From Acidobacteriota bacterium (GTDB taxonomy: Bacteria > Acidobacteriota > Polarisedimenticolia > J045), in contig JAUZRX010000001.1 of the NCBI GenBank assembly GCA_030949985.1, positions 1 through 64,000 of the forward strand: a stretch of DNA of 64,000 bases, read 5' to 3'. The notes beneath the pieces are model-generated. The model did no database searches and was not told where the DNA came from. It saw only the letters and a program-made list of their open reading frames with translations. Shown piece by piece: positions 53,850-63,008 of the stretch (within the stretch, counting starts at the first letter, position 1; every line of letters starts with the position of its first letter). The translations under genes were made by a program, and so were the position numbers.

Positions 53850-54935
53850 ATGTCGCGATGTCAACGCTTCGGGGCCCTGGTCCTGGCGGCCCTCCTGCCG
53901 GCGACGATGGTGATGGCCGAGGATGCCCCGGCGGCCGTTCCCCTCTTCGCCGTGGACTCGGAGACGATCGACCTGGGCGTGGTCCCGGAGGGTGAAGAGG
54001 TCACCGCGGAGTTCGTCGTGCAGAACAAGGGCCAGGCCGAACTGCGCATTCTCAAGGCCAAACCCAGCTGAGGCTGCTCCGTTGCCGAGTTCGACTCGGT
54101 GATCCCGCCCGGTGGGTCGGGACGCATCGTCACCAGGATCAGAACCGCGGGCATCCAGGGGCGACGGACCAAGACGGTCGAGGTGGAGACCAACGATCCC
54201 CGGCATCGCCGCCTGCGTCTTTCGGTGAGTTTTCTGGCCCAGGCGCCGGTGGAGGTCTACCCCCAGCCCTCGATCAACCTCTACGGTACGGCGGGGGCCG
54301 AGATCGAAATGAACCTGCTCTTCCACCGTCCCGACGGTCAACCGCTCGAGCTGCAGGAGATCACGCCCAGCCGCACGGGCCTCGTCGTGGAGGCCGAGAA
54401 GGTCACCGAGGTCGGCGGCGATCCCCCCGGTCAGCGGGCCCGGGCGGTGGTCGGGGACTGGCGGGTGAAGATCCGGCTGGCCGACAGCAGCGAGGCGCGC
54501 AGCGAGGTGGGCACCCTGCGCGTGGTCACCAACCACCCCGAGCGGCCGGAGATGTCGCTGCCGATTCGCATTCGGGTCACCCCGGCCATCCAGGCGCAGC
54601 CCGCGCGGCTGAACATCCGGGTTCAGGCCGGCGACCCGCCGCTGCTCCGCGGCATCACCCTGCGCAATACCCGGCGCAAACCGTTCCGCGCCACGAGCAT
54701 CGACGTCACCGGCAATCTCGCGGGGCTTTCGGCTTCCGTGACCACCGACCGCCCCCGTCCCGTGCAGCGGCTGGAGATCAGGATCGACACCAGCGCCCTG
54801 CGCCCCGGGATCTACGCCGGCCGGCTGGTGGTGCACACCAACCAGGCGACGTTGCCCCGGATCCTGGTGCCCGTGCGCATCGAGGTGGTGGCGGCGCGGG
54901 ACGGTCGGCCCCCTGCGTCTACGGGCAAGAACTGA
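53850..54935 (+). CDS. DUF1573-type secreted protein with in-frame TGA (candidate selenocysteine, residue 74)
   Basis: ATG 53850 (AAAGGAAG upstream) opens a signal peptide (GALVLAALLPATMVMAEDA) and a DUF1573/Ig-like domain: SETIDLGVVPEGEEVTAEFV, then LRILKAKPS. A TGA follows at 54069-54071, and the same frame goes straight on as GCSVAEFDSVIPPGGSGRIV to a stop at 54935. In DUF1573 proteins this site reads S-C-G-C-T-V, so the TGA replaces the first conserved Cys. With the TGA read through, the protein has 361 residues with two or three more Ig-like domains. Selenocysteine is the natural reading; a nonsense mutation or TGC-to-TGA sequencing error is the alternative. The 3' end overlaps the convergent BNR gene by 17 nt. 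Confidence 0.75.
54084..54122 (+). promoter_or_regulatory. Possible SECIS hairpins after the TGA
   Basis: Two stems follow the TGA. GCCGAGT/ACTCGGT (54084-54100) has a TCG loop 19 nt after it. TCCCG-CCC/GGG-T-CGGGA (54103-54122) has a GGT loop 39 nt after it and a bulged T. The first lies at the usual bacterial distance but lacks a G at the start of its loop. The second has the GG loop and a bulged U but lies slightly too far. Neither is a clean match. Confidence 0.3.
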
Positions 54936-56970
54936 TGGTCTGGGGCAGGCAGGCGTCGGTCGCGGGCGTCCGCTCGCTGCCGTCGCTGGCCTGCCCGTAG
55001 GAGCCCTCGGCGCCGTCGCCCTGGGCGACGACCAGGTAGAAGCGCTGTCCGGTGGAGGGCGTCAGGGTGGTGCTGGTGGCCCCCCCGGTGGAGCACTGGC
55101 GCTGCTGCTTGCTCTCGGGGTCGGAGAGCAGCCCCTCGTAGACCGCGTAGTCGCTGCCGGCGCCGCACACCACCGACCAGTCGAGTTGCAGATCCCCGCC
55201 GCCGACCTTGGTGACGGTCAAGGGGGTGCCGGTGACGTCCTTGGCGCCGGGAATGCGGCCCGCCCCTGAACTCGGTGCCGTGCCGGGCTCGATCCCCGCG
55301 GAGTACACATCGACGGAGTCGCCGCCGCCGCCGGATTCGTTGCGGTTGTCGGTGTAGATCGCCATCAGGTCGTTCATCACCATGCTCAGGCCGTTGTAGT
55401 CACCATATTCGAAACTGTCGGCGATGTTGGGCGAGATCTCGGACGTGACCCGGCTGGGCGCGGACCAGGTCTGAGCCCCGTCCGTGGAGTAGGTGTAGAA
55501 GATGTCCGACCCGGAGCGGTCGGCCGAACGCCGGGTGTCGTGAAAGACCAGGTGCACGGTGCCGTCGGGGCCTACCGCGAGGAACGACTGCCACCGGTCC
55601 ACGGTCAGCGCGTCGTCGGTCTCGTGGGGTGTCGTCAGGGTCCAGGTGGCGCCCCCGTCGTGGGTGTAGGCCACCTGGATGTGCGAGTGGTTGCTCGCCG
55701 GATCACCGGTGGGAGGGCTGGTGGCGTCGGCCCAGGAGAGGTAGATGCTGTCGGCGTAGGGCCCGTCGCTGAGGTCCGCCGCGGCGGAGACGTAGACCGC
55801 CACCTCCCGGCTTTCCATGGCCGGAATCGGGTAGGAGAACGACGCGTTGGTGTCGGCGATCACCGAGACGGGACCGAAGGTGTCACCGCCGTCGGTGGAC
55901 TTCAGCAGCCGAATCGTGCGGCTGTTGAAGGAGGGCCAGACGTAGTAGATGTTGCCGGCGCGATCGGTGGCGATGTCGCCGGCGATGCCCATATCTTCCG
56001 ACGCGTTGGAAAAGGTCTTGGTGGTGAAGGTGTTGCCGAAATCGGTCGAGCGGGCGAAGCGCATCACGTTGCCGTTGTGGTAGGTGATGTAGATGTTGTC
56101 CTGGTAGGGCGAGGTGGGCGAGAGGTCCACGTGGAGAAACTCCCGATCGGCGCTGGCTACCTCCCGTCGCGGGTCGCCGGGGGTTTCGTTCTCCAGCCCG
56201 GTCCAGGTCACGCCGCCGTCGTCGGAGCGGTAGAACCAGATGTCGCAGAAGATGATGAAACAGCCGAGGGTGGTGGTGTAGGCGTACTGGCCGTCCGACG
56301 ACCATTCCACGCTGGGATCGCAGCAGGTTCCGCCCAGGGGCAGTGTCGTCTGGGTCCAGGTGGCGCCGCCGTCGGTGGAGTAGTGCATCTTCTGGCCGCC
56401 GTCGGGTCCGTTCGAGCCGGCGATCACCCTGGATGTGTCGACGGGGTTGATGGCGATGGCGGACTCCGCCGCGCCCTCGGGGTTGGTCACTCGAGACTCG
56501 CCGAGGGCCGCATCGGTGCCGGCCCGGGGGGCCGAGGGCGCGGGCCGGGAGAGGTCGACGTAGTAGCGGTCTCGATCGCGGCTGGCTTCCCGGTAGTAGA
56601 CACCGTCGACCAGGTAGCCGCCGAAGTGCTGGCGGAAGACGTTGAGCGCGTACAAGGGATAGCGTACGTCGCTGCGCCGCCCCATGGCCTCGATCGACTG
56701 CCGAAGCTCGACGCGGAAGAAGGCGGGAATCGGCATGCGCAGTTCGGCCTCGTTGGCGGCGAGAACCGCGATATCACCGCGGGTCAATGCGTAGTTTCGA
56801 TCGTCCCACGGGCCGAAGCGCACCAGCGCGGCGTAGTCCACCAGGCTGTCGACGCCCCGCGAGGGGTCGATGGCCACGGTTTGCTCCCGGTCGACGAAAA
56901 CCGACTGGCCCAGGCTCAGGGGGAACAGCAGCGCACAACAGAACAACCCCATCGAGATGCCTGCTCGCAT
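54919..56970 (-). CDS. Secreted BNR/Asp-box (sialidase-fold) protein
   Basis: The roughly 683-residue protein has a signal peptide and a six-bladed propeller with Asp-box repeats (S-x-D-x-G-x-T-W): STDGGATWTQTTL, SDDGGVTWTGLE, STDFGNTFTTKTF, STDGGDTFGPVSV, THDGGATWTLTTP and STDGAQTWSAPSR. True sialidase Arg-triad residues are not evident, so it may be a carbohydrate-binding or structural propeller. The C-terminal 110 residues look like an Ig-like domain with several cysteines. The ATG at 56970 is preferred over 56976 because GGAG lies at the right distance. Confidence 0.75.
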   Translation of the reverse strand: MRAGISMGLFCCALLFPLSLGQSVFVDREQTVAIDPSRGVDSLVDYAALVRFGPWDDRNYALTRGDIAVLAANEAELRMPIPAFFRVELRQSIEAMGRRSDVRYPLYALNVFRQHFGGYLVDGVYYREASRDRDRYYVDLSRPAPSAPRAGTDAALGESRVTNPEGAAESAIAINPVDTSRVIAGSNGPDGGQKMHYSTDGGATWTQTTLPLGGTCCDPSVEWSSDGQYAYTTTLGCFIIFCDIWFYRSDDGGVTWTGLENETPGDPRREVASADREFLHVDLSPTSPYQDNIYITYHNGNVMRFARSTDFGNTFTTKTFSNASEDMGIAGDIATDRAGNIYYVWPSFNSRTIRLLKSTDGGDTFGPVSVIADTNASFSYPIPAMESREVAVYVSAAADLSDGPYADSIYLSWADATSPPTGDPASNHSHIQVAYTHDGGATWTLTTPHETDDALTVDRWQSFLAVGPDGTVHLVFHDTRRSADRSGSDIFYTYSTDGAQTWSAPSRVTSEISPNIADSFEYGDYNGLSMVMNDLMAIYTDNRNESGGGGDSVDVYSAGIEPGTAPSSGAGRIPGAKDVTGTPLTVTKVGGGDLQLDWSVVCGAGSDYAVYEGLLSDPESKQQRQCSTGGATSTTLTPSTGQRFYLVVAQGDGAEGSYGQASDGSERTPATDACLPQTISSCP

Positions 56971-57212
56971 CTTCATCTCTCCACTTCAGTCCACCCCCGT
57001 GATTCGATTAGGATCGGGCGATCCGCCCGCCGGTGACCCGTGCGTGGACCCAGGGATACGGCCTGCCGGCGGGGCTGTCAAGCCCGACGGCGCCCCGATG
57101 GGTTCGCGTGACGAAGGTTTTACGGGGCCGGGCGCGGTAGGCTGGTAGCGTTGCCCGCGACCCCTCGCGTGGAAGTGGTGAGACTTCTTCAACGGGCTGC
57201 CAGGAGCGCACT

Positions 57213-58256
57213 ATGCACATGGAGAAGGGCGATTCCGGCGCCGCCGGCGCCTCGTTCGACTTTCGTGGCGAGTTGGCGGCACGGCGCCTGGGCCTCGAGC
57301 CGGTAAGCCTCGAGACCCTGCAGATCAACATCACCCGCCTGTGCAACCAGGCCTGCCGTCATTGCCACGTGGACGCCTCGCCACAGCGCAGGGAAATGAT
57401 GCCTCGCCGTACCTGGGAGCAGTGCCTGGCGGTGCTCGAGCGGAACCCGGAAATCCGTCACCTGGACATCACCGGCGGCGCTCCGGAACTTCATCCGGAT
57501 TTCGACGAAATCGTCCGTCGGGCCCGGGCCATGGGGCGCCACGTGATGGTGCGTCACAATCTCACCGTGACCCTCGACGGGAATCCCGTCACCGGAGAGA
57601 GCAAGGAGTACCTGCCGGGCTTCTTCGCCGAACAGCGAGTCGAGGTGGTTTCATCGCTGCCGTACTACCAGGCCTTTCTCACCGACCGGCAGCGGGGTCG
57701 GGGCGTGTTCGACAAGAGCGTGGAGTCGATGCGGCGACTCAACGCCGAGGGCTACGGCCTGCCGGAGAGCGGGCTGACGCTCAACCTGGTCTACAATCCC
57801 GCCGGCGCCTACTTGCCTCCGCCCCAGCACATCCTGGAAGCGGATTTTCGTCGGGCGTTGCGGGAGAGGCTGGGACTGGAGTTCAATCACCTGTTCACCA
57901 TGACCAACATGCCGATCCACCGCTTCCGCCGACAGCTCGAGCATCGGGGCGCCTACGAGGGGTACATGGAGAAGCTGGTCGGGAGCTTCAACGCCGCCGC
58001 CGCCGAGGGGGTGATGTGCCGTTTCATGATCAGCGTCGACCACCGGGGACGGCTCTACGATTGCGACTTCAACCAGATGCTGGCCATGGGGCTGAACCCG
58101 GGAGCCCCGGAGACCATTTTCGACTTCGACGCCGAGGCCCTGCTTGCACGCCGCATTCGTTTCGCCCCCCACTGCTTCGGCTGCACGGCAGGCGCCGGCA
58201 GCAGTTGCGGGGGCGCCACGGCGGATGAGGGCGCGAGCGGGGAACCCGCTCCATGA
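57213..58256 (+). CDS. arsS: Arsenosugar biosynthesis radical SAM protein ArsS-like
   Basis: The 347-residue protein has a radical-SAM cluster motif C44-x3-C48-x2-C51 in TRLCNQACRHCHVDASP, then LDITGGAPELHPDFDEIV. A C-terminal DUF3641-type end RIRFAPHCFGCTAGAGSSCG carries extra cysteines for an auxiliary cluster. This combination is what I know as ArsS, which adds the 5'-deoxyadenosyl group to dimethylarsenite in arsenosugar synthesis. No ArsM or other arsenic gene is nearby. A histidine kinase gene overlaps its stop by 4 nt. Confidence 0.85.
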   Translation: MHMEKGDSGAAGASFDFRGELAARRLGLEPVSLETLQINITRLCNQACRHCHVDASPQRREMMPRRTWEQCLAVLERNPEIRHLDITGGAPELHPDFDEIVRRARAMGRHVMVRHNLTVTLDGNPVTGESKEYLPGFFAEQRVEVVSSLPYYQAFLTDRQRGRGVFDKSVESMRRLNAEGYGLPESGLTLNLVYNPAGAYLPPPQHILEADFRRALRERLGLEFNHLFTMTNMPIHRFRRQLEHRGAYEGYMEKLVGSFNAAAAEGVMCRFMISVDHRGRLYDCDFNQMLAMGLNPGAPETIFDFDAEALLARRIRFAPHCFGCTAGAGSSCGGATADEGASGEPAP

Positions 58257-59644
58257 ACCGTGAGGGGGAGCGACAGTTCGCCACCTGGGTGATCGCGGGT
58301 TGGGTGGTCTTCACCCTGGCACTCGGTGCGGCGCATACCTATCTCGCTCGAGTCCTGGCCCTGGGGTGGGTAGCCGATGTGATGAGTCACCTGGTGCTGC
58401 TCGTCGGCGGGCTGGGAGCGGTCTGGCTGGTCGTTCGATGGAGCCGCCGGGCGCGCGTCGCGGAAGCTCGGCGGCGCGAGCTGGAGGTGCACCTCAACCG
58501 CGTCGAGCGCCTCGAAGCCGTGGGCACCCTGGCCGGCGGTATCGCCCACGATTTCAACAACGCCCTGTTCGTCATGACGGGCTATACCGAGATGGCTCTC
58601 GAACAGGTGCCGGCGGAAAGCAGGGTGCGCGCCGATCTCGAAGAAGTGTTGGAATCGGCCCGCCGCGCCCGGGACCTGGTGCAGCAGCTGCTGGTCTTCG
58701 CCCGGGGCTCGAGCGGCGAGCGCGTCGCCCTGCAGGTGGGGCCGGTGGTCAAGGAAACGGTCAAGCTGTTGCGGGCCGGCCTGCCGGCCCAGGTCGAATG
58801 CGTTGCGAGAGTGGACGACGGCGACCTCCGCGTGTTCGCGGACCCCGCCGACCTGCATCAACTGATCCTGCATCTCGGCACCAACGCGGTCCATGCCATG
58901 GGCAGCACCGGGGGCCGCCTGGAAATCGACCTGCAGGCGGTGGAGATCGGTGACGATCGGACCTTTAAGGACATCGAGTCGGGGCCGTACCTGCGGCTGC
59001 AGGTGAGAGATACCGGGCCCGGTATCGACCCTTCCCTGCGGGAACGGATTTTCGAGCCCTTCTTCACCACGCGCGCGCCGGGGGAGGGTACGGGGATGGG
59101 GCTGAGCGTCGTGCACGGCATCGTCACCCGGCTGGGCGGGGCCGTGACGGTGGAGAGCCGGCCGGGCGAAGGGGCCACCTTCACGGTGCACGTTCCCGCC
59201 ACGAGTGGGATCAAGGCCGAAGAGCAGGCTGCCGCGGGCCCGATTCCGCGGGGCGAGGGGCGGATCCTCTTCGTCGACGACGACCCGGCCCTGGTCTCCA
59301 TGATCTCCCGCGTTTTTCACGAGTTAGGCTTCGATGTGGTGGCCGCGACCGATCCGCTCGCGGCCCTCCGGCGCTTCGAGGCAAAGCCCCACGGCTACGA
59401 CCTGCTGATCGCCGACCTGGTGATGCGGCCGATGGGGGGATGCGAGTTGGCGACCGCCATGCGGCGGCTGCGGCCGGAGCTGCCGGTCATTCTCTGCACA
59501 GGGCACGGGAACGCCGGGTCGGTGGATGCGGAGGCGTTTCCGTTCCTTCTGCTCAAGCCTCTGGGCATACGCGAATTGCGAGAGGCGATCGATCGGGCCA
59601 GGGGTTTCGCCGGCACCGGGCGGGACAGCGGCGGGGCCAGGTGA
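58253..59644 (+). CDS. Hybrid sensor histidine kinase with receiver domain
   Basis: The 463-residue protein has two membrane helices (ATWVIAGWVVFTLALGAAHT and VLLVGGLGAVWLVVRW), then HisKA with H-box GTLAGGIAHDFNNALFV, and a HATPase domain with N-box LHLGTNAVHAM, VRDTGPGIDPSLRERIFEPF and GTGMGLSVVHGI. A C-terminal receiver has the phospho-Asp in LIADLVMRPMGG and LLKPLGIRELREA. The sensor part is only the membrane region. It starts inside the arsS stop codon. The next gene is a single-domain response regulator, so a phosphorelay is likely. Confidence 0.9.
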   Translation: MNREGERQFATWVIAGWVVFTLALGAAHTYLARVLALGWVADVMSHLVLLVGGLGAVWLVVRWSRRARVAEARRRELEVHLNRVERLEAVGTLAGGIAHDFNNALFVMTGYTEMALEQVPAESRVRADLEEVLESARRARDLVQQLLVFARGSSGERVALQVGPVVKETVKLLRAGLPAQVECVARVDDGDLRVFADPADLHQLILHLGTNAVHAMGSTGGRLEIDLQAVEIGDDRTFKDIESGPYLRLQVRDTGPGIDPSLRERIFEPFFTTRAPGEGTGMGLSVVHGIVTRLGGAVTVESRPGEGATFTVHVPATSGIKAEEQAAAGPIPRGEGRILFVDDDPALVSMISRVFHELGFDVVAATDPLAALRRFEAKPHGYDLLIADLVMRPMGGCELATAMRRLRPELPVILCTGHGNAGSVDAEAFPFLLLKPLGIRELREAIDRARGFAGTGRDSGGAR

Positions 59645-59730
59645 TACTCTCCTGAGCCGCACGACGAATGAGCAGACCGTACTGTCGGCTTGCACGCAGA
59701 TCACGTCTTGCGCCGCTGAGGGGTGCCTGG

Positions 59731-60099
59731 ATGCCGAGAATCCTGTTGATCGAGGATGACGAGCGCACCCGGCGTATGCTACGTGAGATGACCGAGCGCG
59801 CCGGGTACGAAGTGGTGGATGTAGCCAACGGAGAGTTCGGTCTGCGCGCCCAGCGCAGCCAGGGGTTCGACCTGGTGATCACCGACATTCTGATGCCCGA
59901 AAAGGAAGGCATCGAGACGATCATGGAACTCAGGAAGGACTATCCCGACCTGCCCGTGATCGCGATCTCCGGTGGTGGTACGGCCGGTGGGCTCGACTAC
60001 CTCACCGTGGCCCGCAACCTCGGAGCCCGCTACGCCTTCGCCAAGCCCATCGACCGCCTCGAACTGCTCGGCGCCATCGCCGACGTGCTCGATCGGTAG
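59731..60099 (+). CDS. Single-domain response regulator
   Basis: The 122-residue receiver domain has RILLIEDDERTRRMLRE, phospho-Asp in DLVITDILMPEKEG, a Ser in VIAISGGG and Lys in YAFAKPIDRLELL. It lacks an output domain, as in CheY/Spo0F-type proteins. ATG 59731 is preferred for GAGGGG upstream. It follows the hybrid kinase by 86 nt, and its partner is probably that kinase. Confidence 0.9.
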   Translation: MPRILLIEDDERTRRMLREMTERAGYEVVDVANGEFGLRAQRSQGFDLVITDILMPEKEGIETIMELRKDYPDLPVIAISGGGTAGGLDYLTVARNLGARYAFAKPIDRLELLGAIADVLDR

Positions 60100-60149
60100 C
60101 GGCCCGCCGGGGACGCTTCCGGCACCGAAAAGACGCGTTCGAAGGCCTG

Positions 60150-62876
60150 CTAGCCGCCCGGGGGCGGCTGGGTCGCCGCGGGGTCGGGAGCGTCGGGGTC
60201 GAGGTCGAGCCGGGCCAGGGCCTCGGCCGCTGCGGCGGCTTCCATCCCGCCCGAGCGAGCCAGGCTGCTGAGAGCGGCGGCGGCGATGTGCTCGGCATCC
60301 ACCTCGAAGAAGCGTCGCAGGGCGGACCGGGTGTCGGAGCGGCCGAAGCCGTCGGTGCCCAGCACGGTGAACTCGCGGGGCATCCAGCGCGCCACCTGTT
60401 CGGGGACCGCCTTGATGAAGTCACTGGCTGCCACCACCGGGCCTTCCATGGTCGCCGCGCAGCGCTCGACATGGCTGCTGCGGGGCGGCTGGTCCGGGTG
60501 CAGGCGGTTCCACCGCTCGACCGCCAGGGCCTCCCGGCGTAGCTCGTTCCAACTCGTGGCGGACCAGACGTCGGCCTGCACGCCGAAGCGCTGTTCGAGC
60601 AGTTCCGCGGCGCGCAGCACCTCGAGCAGGATCGGGCCCGAGCCGATCAGCTGGACCCGGAGCGGCGGCTTCTTCGCCCCGCGCTTCTTCTTGCCGGTCG
60701 CGGGCCGGTAGAGGTACAGGCCCTTGAGCACGCCCTCGGCGGCCTGCCTGGAGGGCAGGGCGGGCTGCGGGTAGTTCTCGTTGTAGAGAGTGATGTAGTA
60801 GAAGATCTCCTCGTCTTCCCTGTACATCCGCCGCAGGCCGTCCTCGATGATCAGGGCCACCTCGAAGGCAAAGGCGGGATCCCAGGCCACGCAGGCCGGA
60901 TTGGTGGCCGCCATCAGCAGCGAGTGACCGTCCTGATGCTGGAGGCCCTCCCCGTTGAGGGTGGTACGTCCCGCGGTGGCGCCGAGCAGGAAGCCCCGTC
61001 CCCCGGAGTCGGCGAACGACCAGATCAGGTCGGCGATGCGCTGGAAGCCGAACATGGAGTAGAGGATGAAAAAAGGAATCATCGGCACGCCGCTGGTGTG
61101 GTGGGCGGTGCCGGCGGCGGTCATCGAGGCCATGGCCCCGGCCTCGGTGATGCCTTCTTCGAGGATCTGGCCCGTGCGGCTCTCCTTGTAGGAGATCAGG
61201 AACTCCGCGTCCACGGGCGTGTAGCGCTGGCCCAGGGGGGAGTAGATCTGAAACTCGGAGAAGAGGGGGTCCATGCCGAAGGTCCGGGCCTCGTCGGGGA
61301 CGATGGGCACGATCCGCGGGCCGAGCTTCTTGTCCTTGAGCAGGCCCCGCAGCAGGCGGGCGAAGACCATGGTGGTCGACGCCTCGATCTTGTCTCCGGT
61401 GCCCTTGTGGAACTCGGTGAAGAGGGTCTTGCGTGGGGCCTCGAGGGCCACGACGGTCTTCGGGCGGCGGGGCAGCAGGCCTCCGAGGGCCTGGCGCCGT
61501 TCGAGCATGTACTCCACCTCGGGGCTGTCGGGCCCCGGGTGGTAGTAGGGGGCCTCCTCCAGTTGCTCGTCGGAGATCGGCAACTCGAGGCGGTCGCGGA
61601 AGACCCGCAGTTCCTTGCCGCCGAGCTTCTTGATCTGGTGGGTGACGTTGCGGCCTTCCGCCCCCTCGCCCAGGGTCCAGCCCTTGACCGTGTGGGCCAG
61701 GATCACGGTGGGCCGGCCCTCGGCCTCGCTGGCAGCCTTGTAGGCCGCGTAGAGCTTGCGGTAGTCGTGTCCCCCGCGGCGCAGGCGTTCGAGTTGCTCG
61801 TCGCTCAGATGCTCGACCATGGCGCGCAGGCGCGGGTCCGGGCCGAAGAAGTGCTCGCGAATGTAGGCTCCCGATTCCACCGTGTAGCGCTGCCAGTCAC
61901 CGTCGAGGGTCTCGTTCATCTTCTGTACCAGCAGGCCGTCCTCGTCGCGAGCCAGCAGTTCGTCCCACTCCCGGCCCCAGAGCACCTTGATCACGCTCCA
62001 GCCCGCCCCGCGGAACACCGACTCCAGCTCCTGGATGATCTTGCCGTTGCCCCGGACGGGACCGTCGAGACGCTGGAGGTTGCAGTTGATCACGAAGGTC
62101 AGGTTGTCGAGGCCCTCCCGGGCGGCGAGGGTCAGGGCGCCGAGGGCTTCGGGCTCGTCGGTTTCGCCGTCGCCGAGGAAGGCCCAGACGCGGCGCTTGC
62201 TGGCGGGCGCCAGGCCGCGGGACTCGAGGTAGCGGTCGAAGCGGGCGAGGTAGATCGCGTTCAGGGGGCCGAGGCCCATGGAAACCGTGGGGAACTCCCA
62301 GAACTCCGGCATCAGCCGGGGGTGGGGATAGCTGGACAGGCCCCGGCCGGCGCACTCGCGGCGGAAGTGGTCGAGCTGCTCGGTGGTGATGCGGCCTTCG
62401 AGAAAGGCCCGGGCGTAAATGCCGGGGGCCGCGTGGCCCTGGAAGAAGATGCAGTCGCCCCGTCCCTGGGTCCCGTCGCCCCGTCCGCGGAAGAAGTGGT
62501 TGAAGCCCACCTCGTAGAGGCTGGCCGACGAAGCGTAGGAGGAGAGGTGTCCGCCCAGGCCGGGAAAGCGGATGTTGGCCCGGGTCACCATCACGGCGGC
62601 GTTCCAGCGAATCAGCCGGCGGATGCGCCGCTCCATCGCCTCGTCGCCGGGAAAGGGCGGCTCCTGTTCGGGGCTGATGGTGTTGATGTAGCGGGTCTGG
62701 GTGGTGGGAGGCAGCCCCACGTGGAGCATGCGGGCCCGCTTGAGCACCTTGTAGAGCAGGTACTGGGCCCGCAGGGCCCCCGCCCGCTCGACGACTTCGT
62801 CGAGGGACTCGATCCAGTCCCGGGTTTCCTGGGGATCCTGGTCGGGAAGCTGCTGTTTGAACTGTTCGAAGATCAT
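60150..62876 (-). CDS. aceE: Pyruvate dehydrogenase E1 component, homodimeric
   Basis: The 908-residue protein matches E. coli-type AceE: N-terminal DQDPQETRDWIESLDEVVER, HLSSYASSASLYEVGFNHFF, FFQGHAAPGIYARAFLEGRI, and the ThDP/Mg site VWAFLGDGETDEPEALGAL. FGMDPLFSEFQIYSPLGQRY and the C-terminal REFTVLGTDGFGRSDTR are also present. It decarboxylates pyruvate and acetylates the lipoyl group of E2. Genes for E2 and E3 are not in this window, so the complex is encoded elsewhere or beyond it. CGGAG lies upstream of ATG 62876. Confidence 0.97.
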   Translation of the reverse strand: MIFEQFKQQLPDQDPQETRDWIESLDEVVERAGALRAQYLLYKVLKRARMLHVGLPPTTQTRYINTISPEQEPPFPGDEAMERRIRRLIRWNAAVMVTRANIRFPGLGGHLSSYASSASLYEVGFNHFFRGRGDGTQGRGDCIFFQGHAAPGIYARAFLEGRITTEQLDHFRRECAGRGLSSYPHPRLMPEFWEFPTVSMGLGPLNAIYLARFDRYLESRGLAPASKRRVWAFLGDGETDEPEALGALTLAAREGLDNLTFVINCNLQRLDGPVRGNGKIIQELESVFRGAGWSVIKVLWGREWDELLARDEDGLLVQKMNETLDGDWQRYTVESGAYIREHFFGPDPRLRAMVEHLSDEQLERLRRGGHDYRKLYAAYKAASEAEGRPTVILAHTVKGWTLGEGAEGRNVTHQIKKLGGKELRVFRDRLELPISDEQLEEAPYYHPGPDSPEVEYMLERRQALGGLLPRRPKTVVALEAPRKTLFTEFHKGTGDKIEASTTMVFARLLRGLLKDKKLGPRIVPIVPDEARTFGMDPLFSEFQIYSPLGQRYTPVDAEFLISYKESRTGQILEEGITEAGAMASMTAAGTAHHTSGVPMIPFFILYSMFGFQRIADLIWSFADSGGRGFLLGATAGRTTLNGEGLQHQDGHSLLMAATNPACVAWDPAFAFEVALIIEDGLRRMYREDEEIFYYITLYNENYPQPALPSRQAAEGVLKGLYLYRPATGKKKRGAKKPPLRVQLIGSGPILLEVLRAAELLEQRFGVQADVWSATSWNELRREALAVERWNRLHPDQPPRSSHVERCAATMEGPVVAASDFIKAVPEQVARWMPREFTVLGTDGFGRSDTRSALRRFFEVDAEHIAAAALSSLARSGGMEAAAAAEALARLDLDPDAPDPAATQPPPGG

Positions 62877-63008
62877 CGCGTCGCGCTCCGGGGCGGCGGC
62901 ATGGTGCCTGCCGGCCCATCAGTATCCCTTACCGGCCCGCGCTGGCAAGCCAGCCCCGGGGGGCCTAGCTTCGCCGTGGGGGCTGGACGGACCCCGGAGA
63001 GCGTGCCG

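Noticed and set aside
53850-54071. A complete 73-residue gene ending at the TGA
   Set aside because: The same frame and the same domain continue past the TGA at the conserved motif, so this is not a natural gene end.
54084-54122. A textbook bacterial SECIS element
   Set aside because: Two hairpins exist but neither meets both the loop-G and distance criteria, so I report them only as possible.
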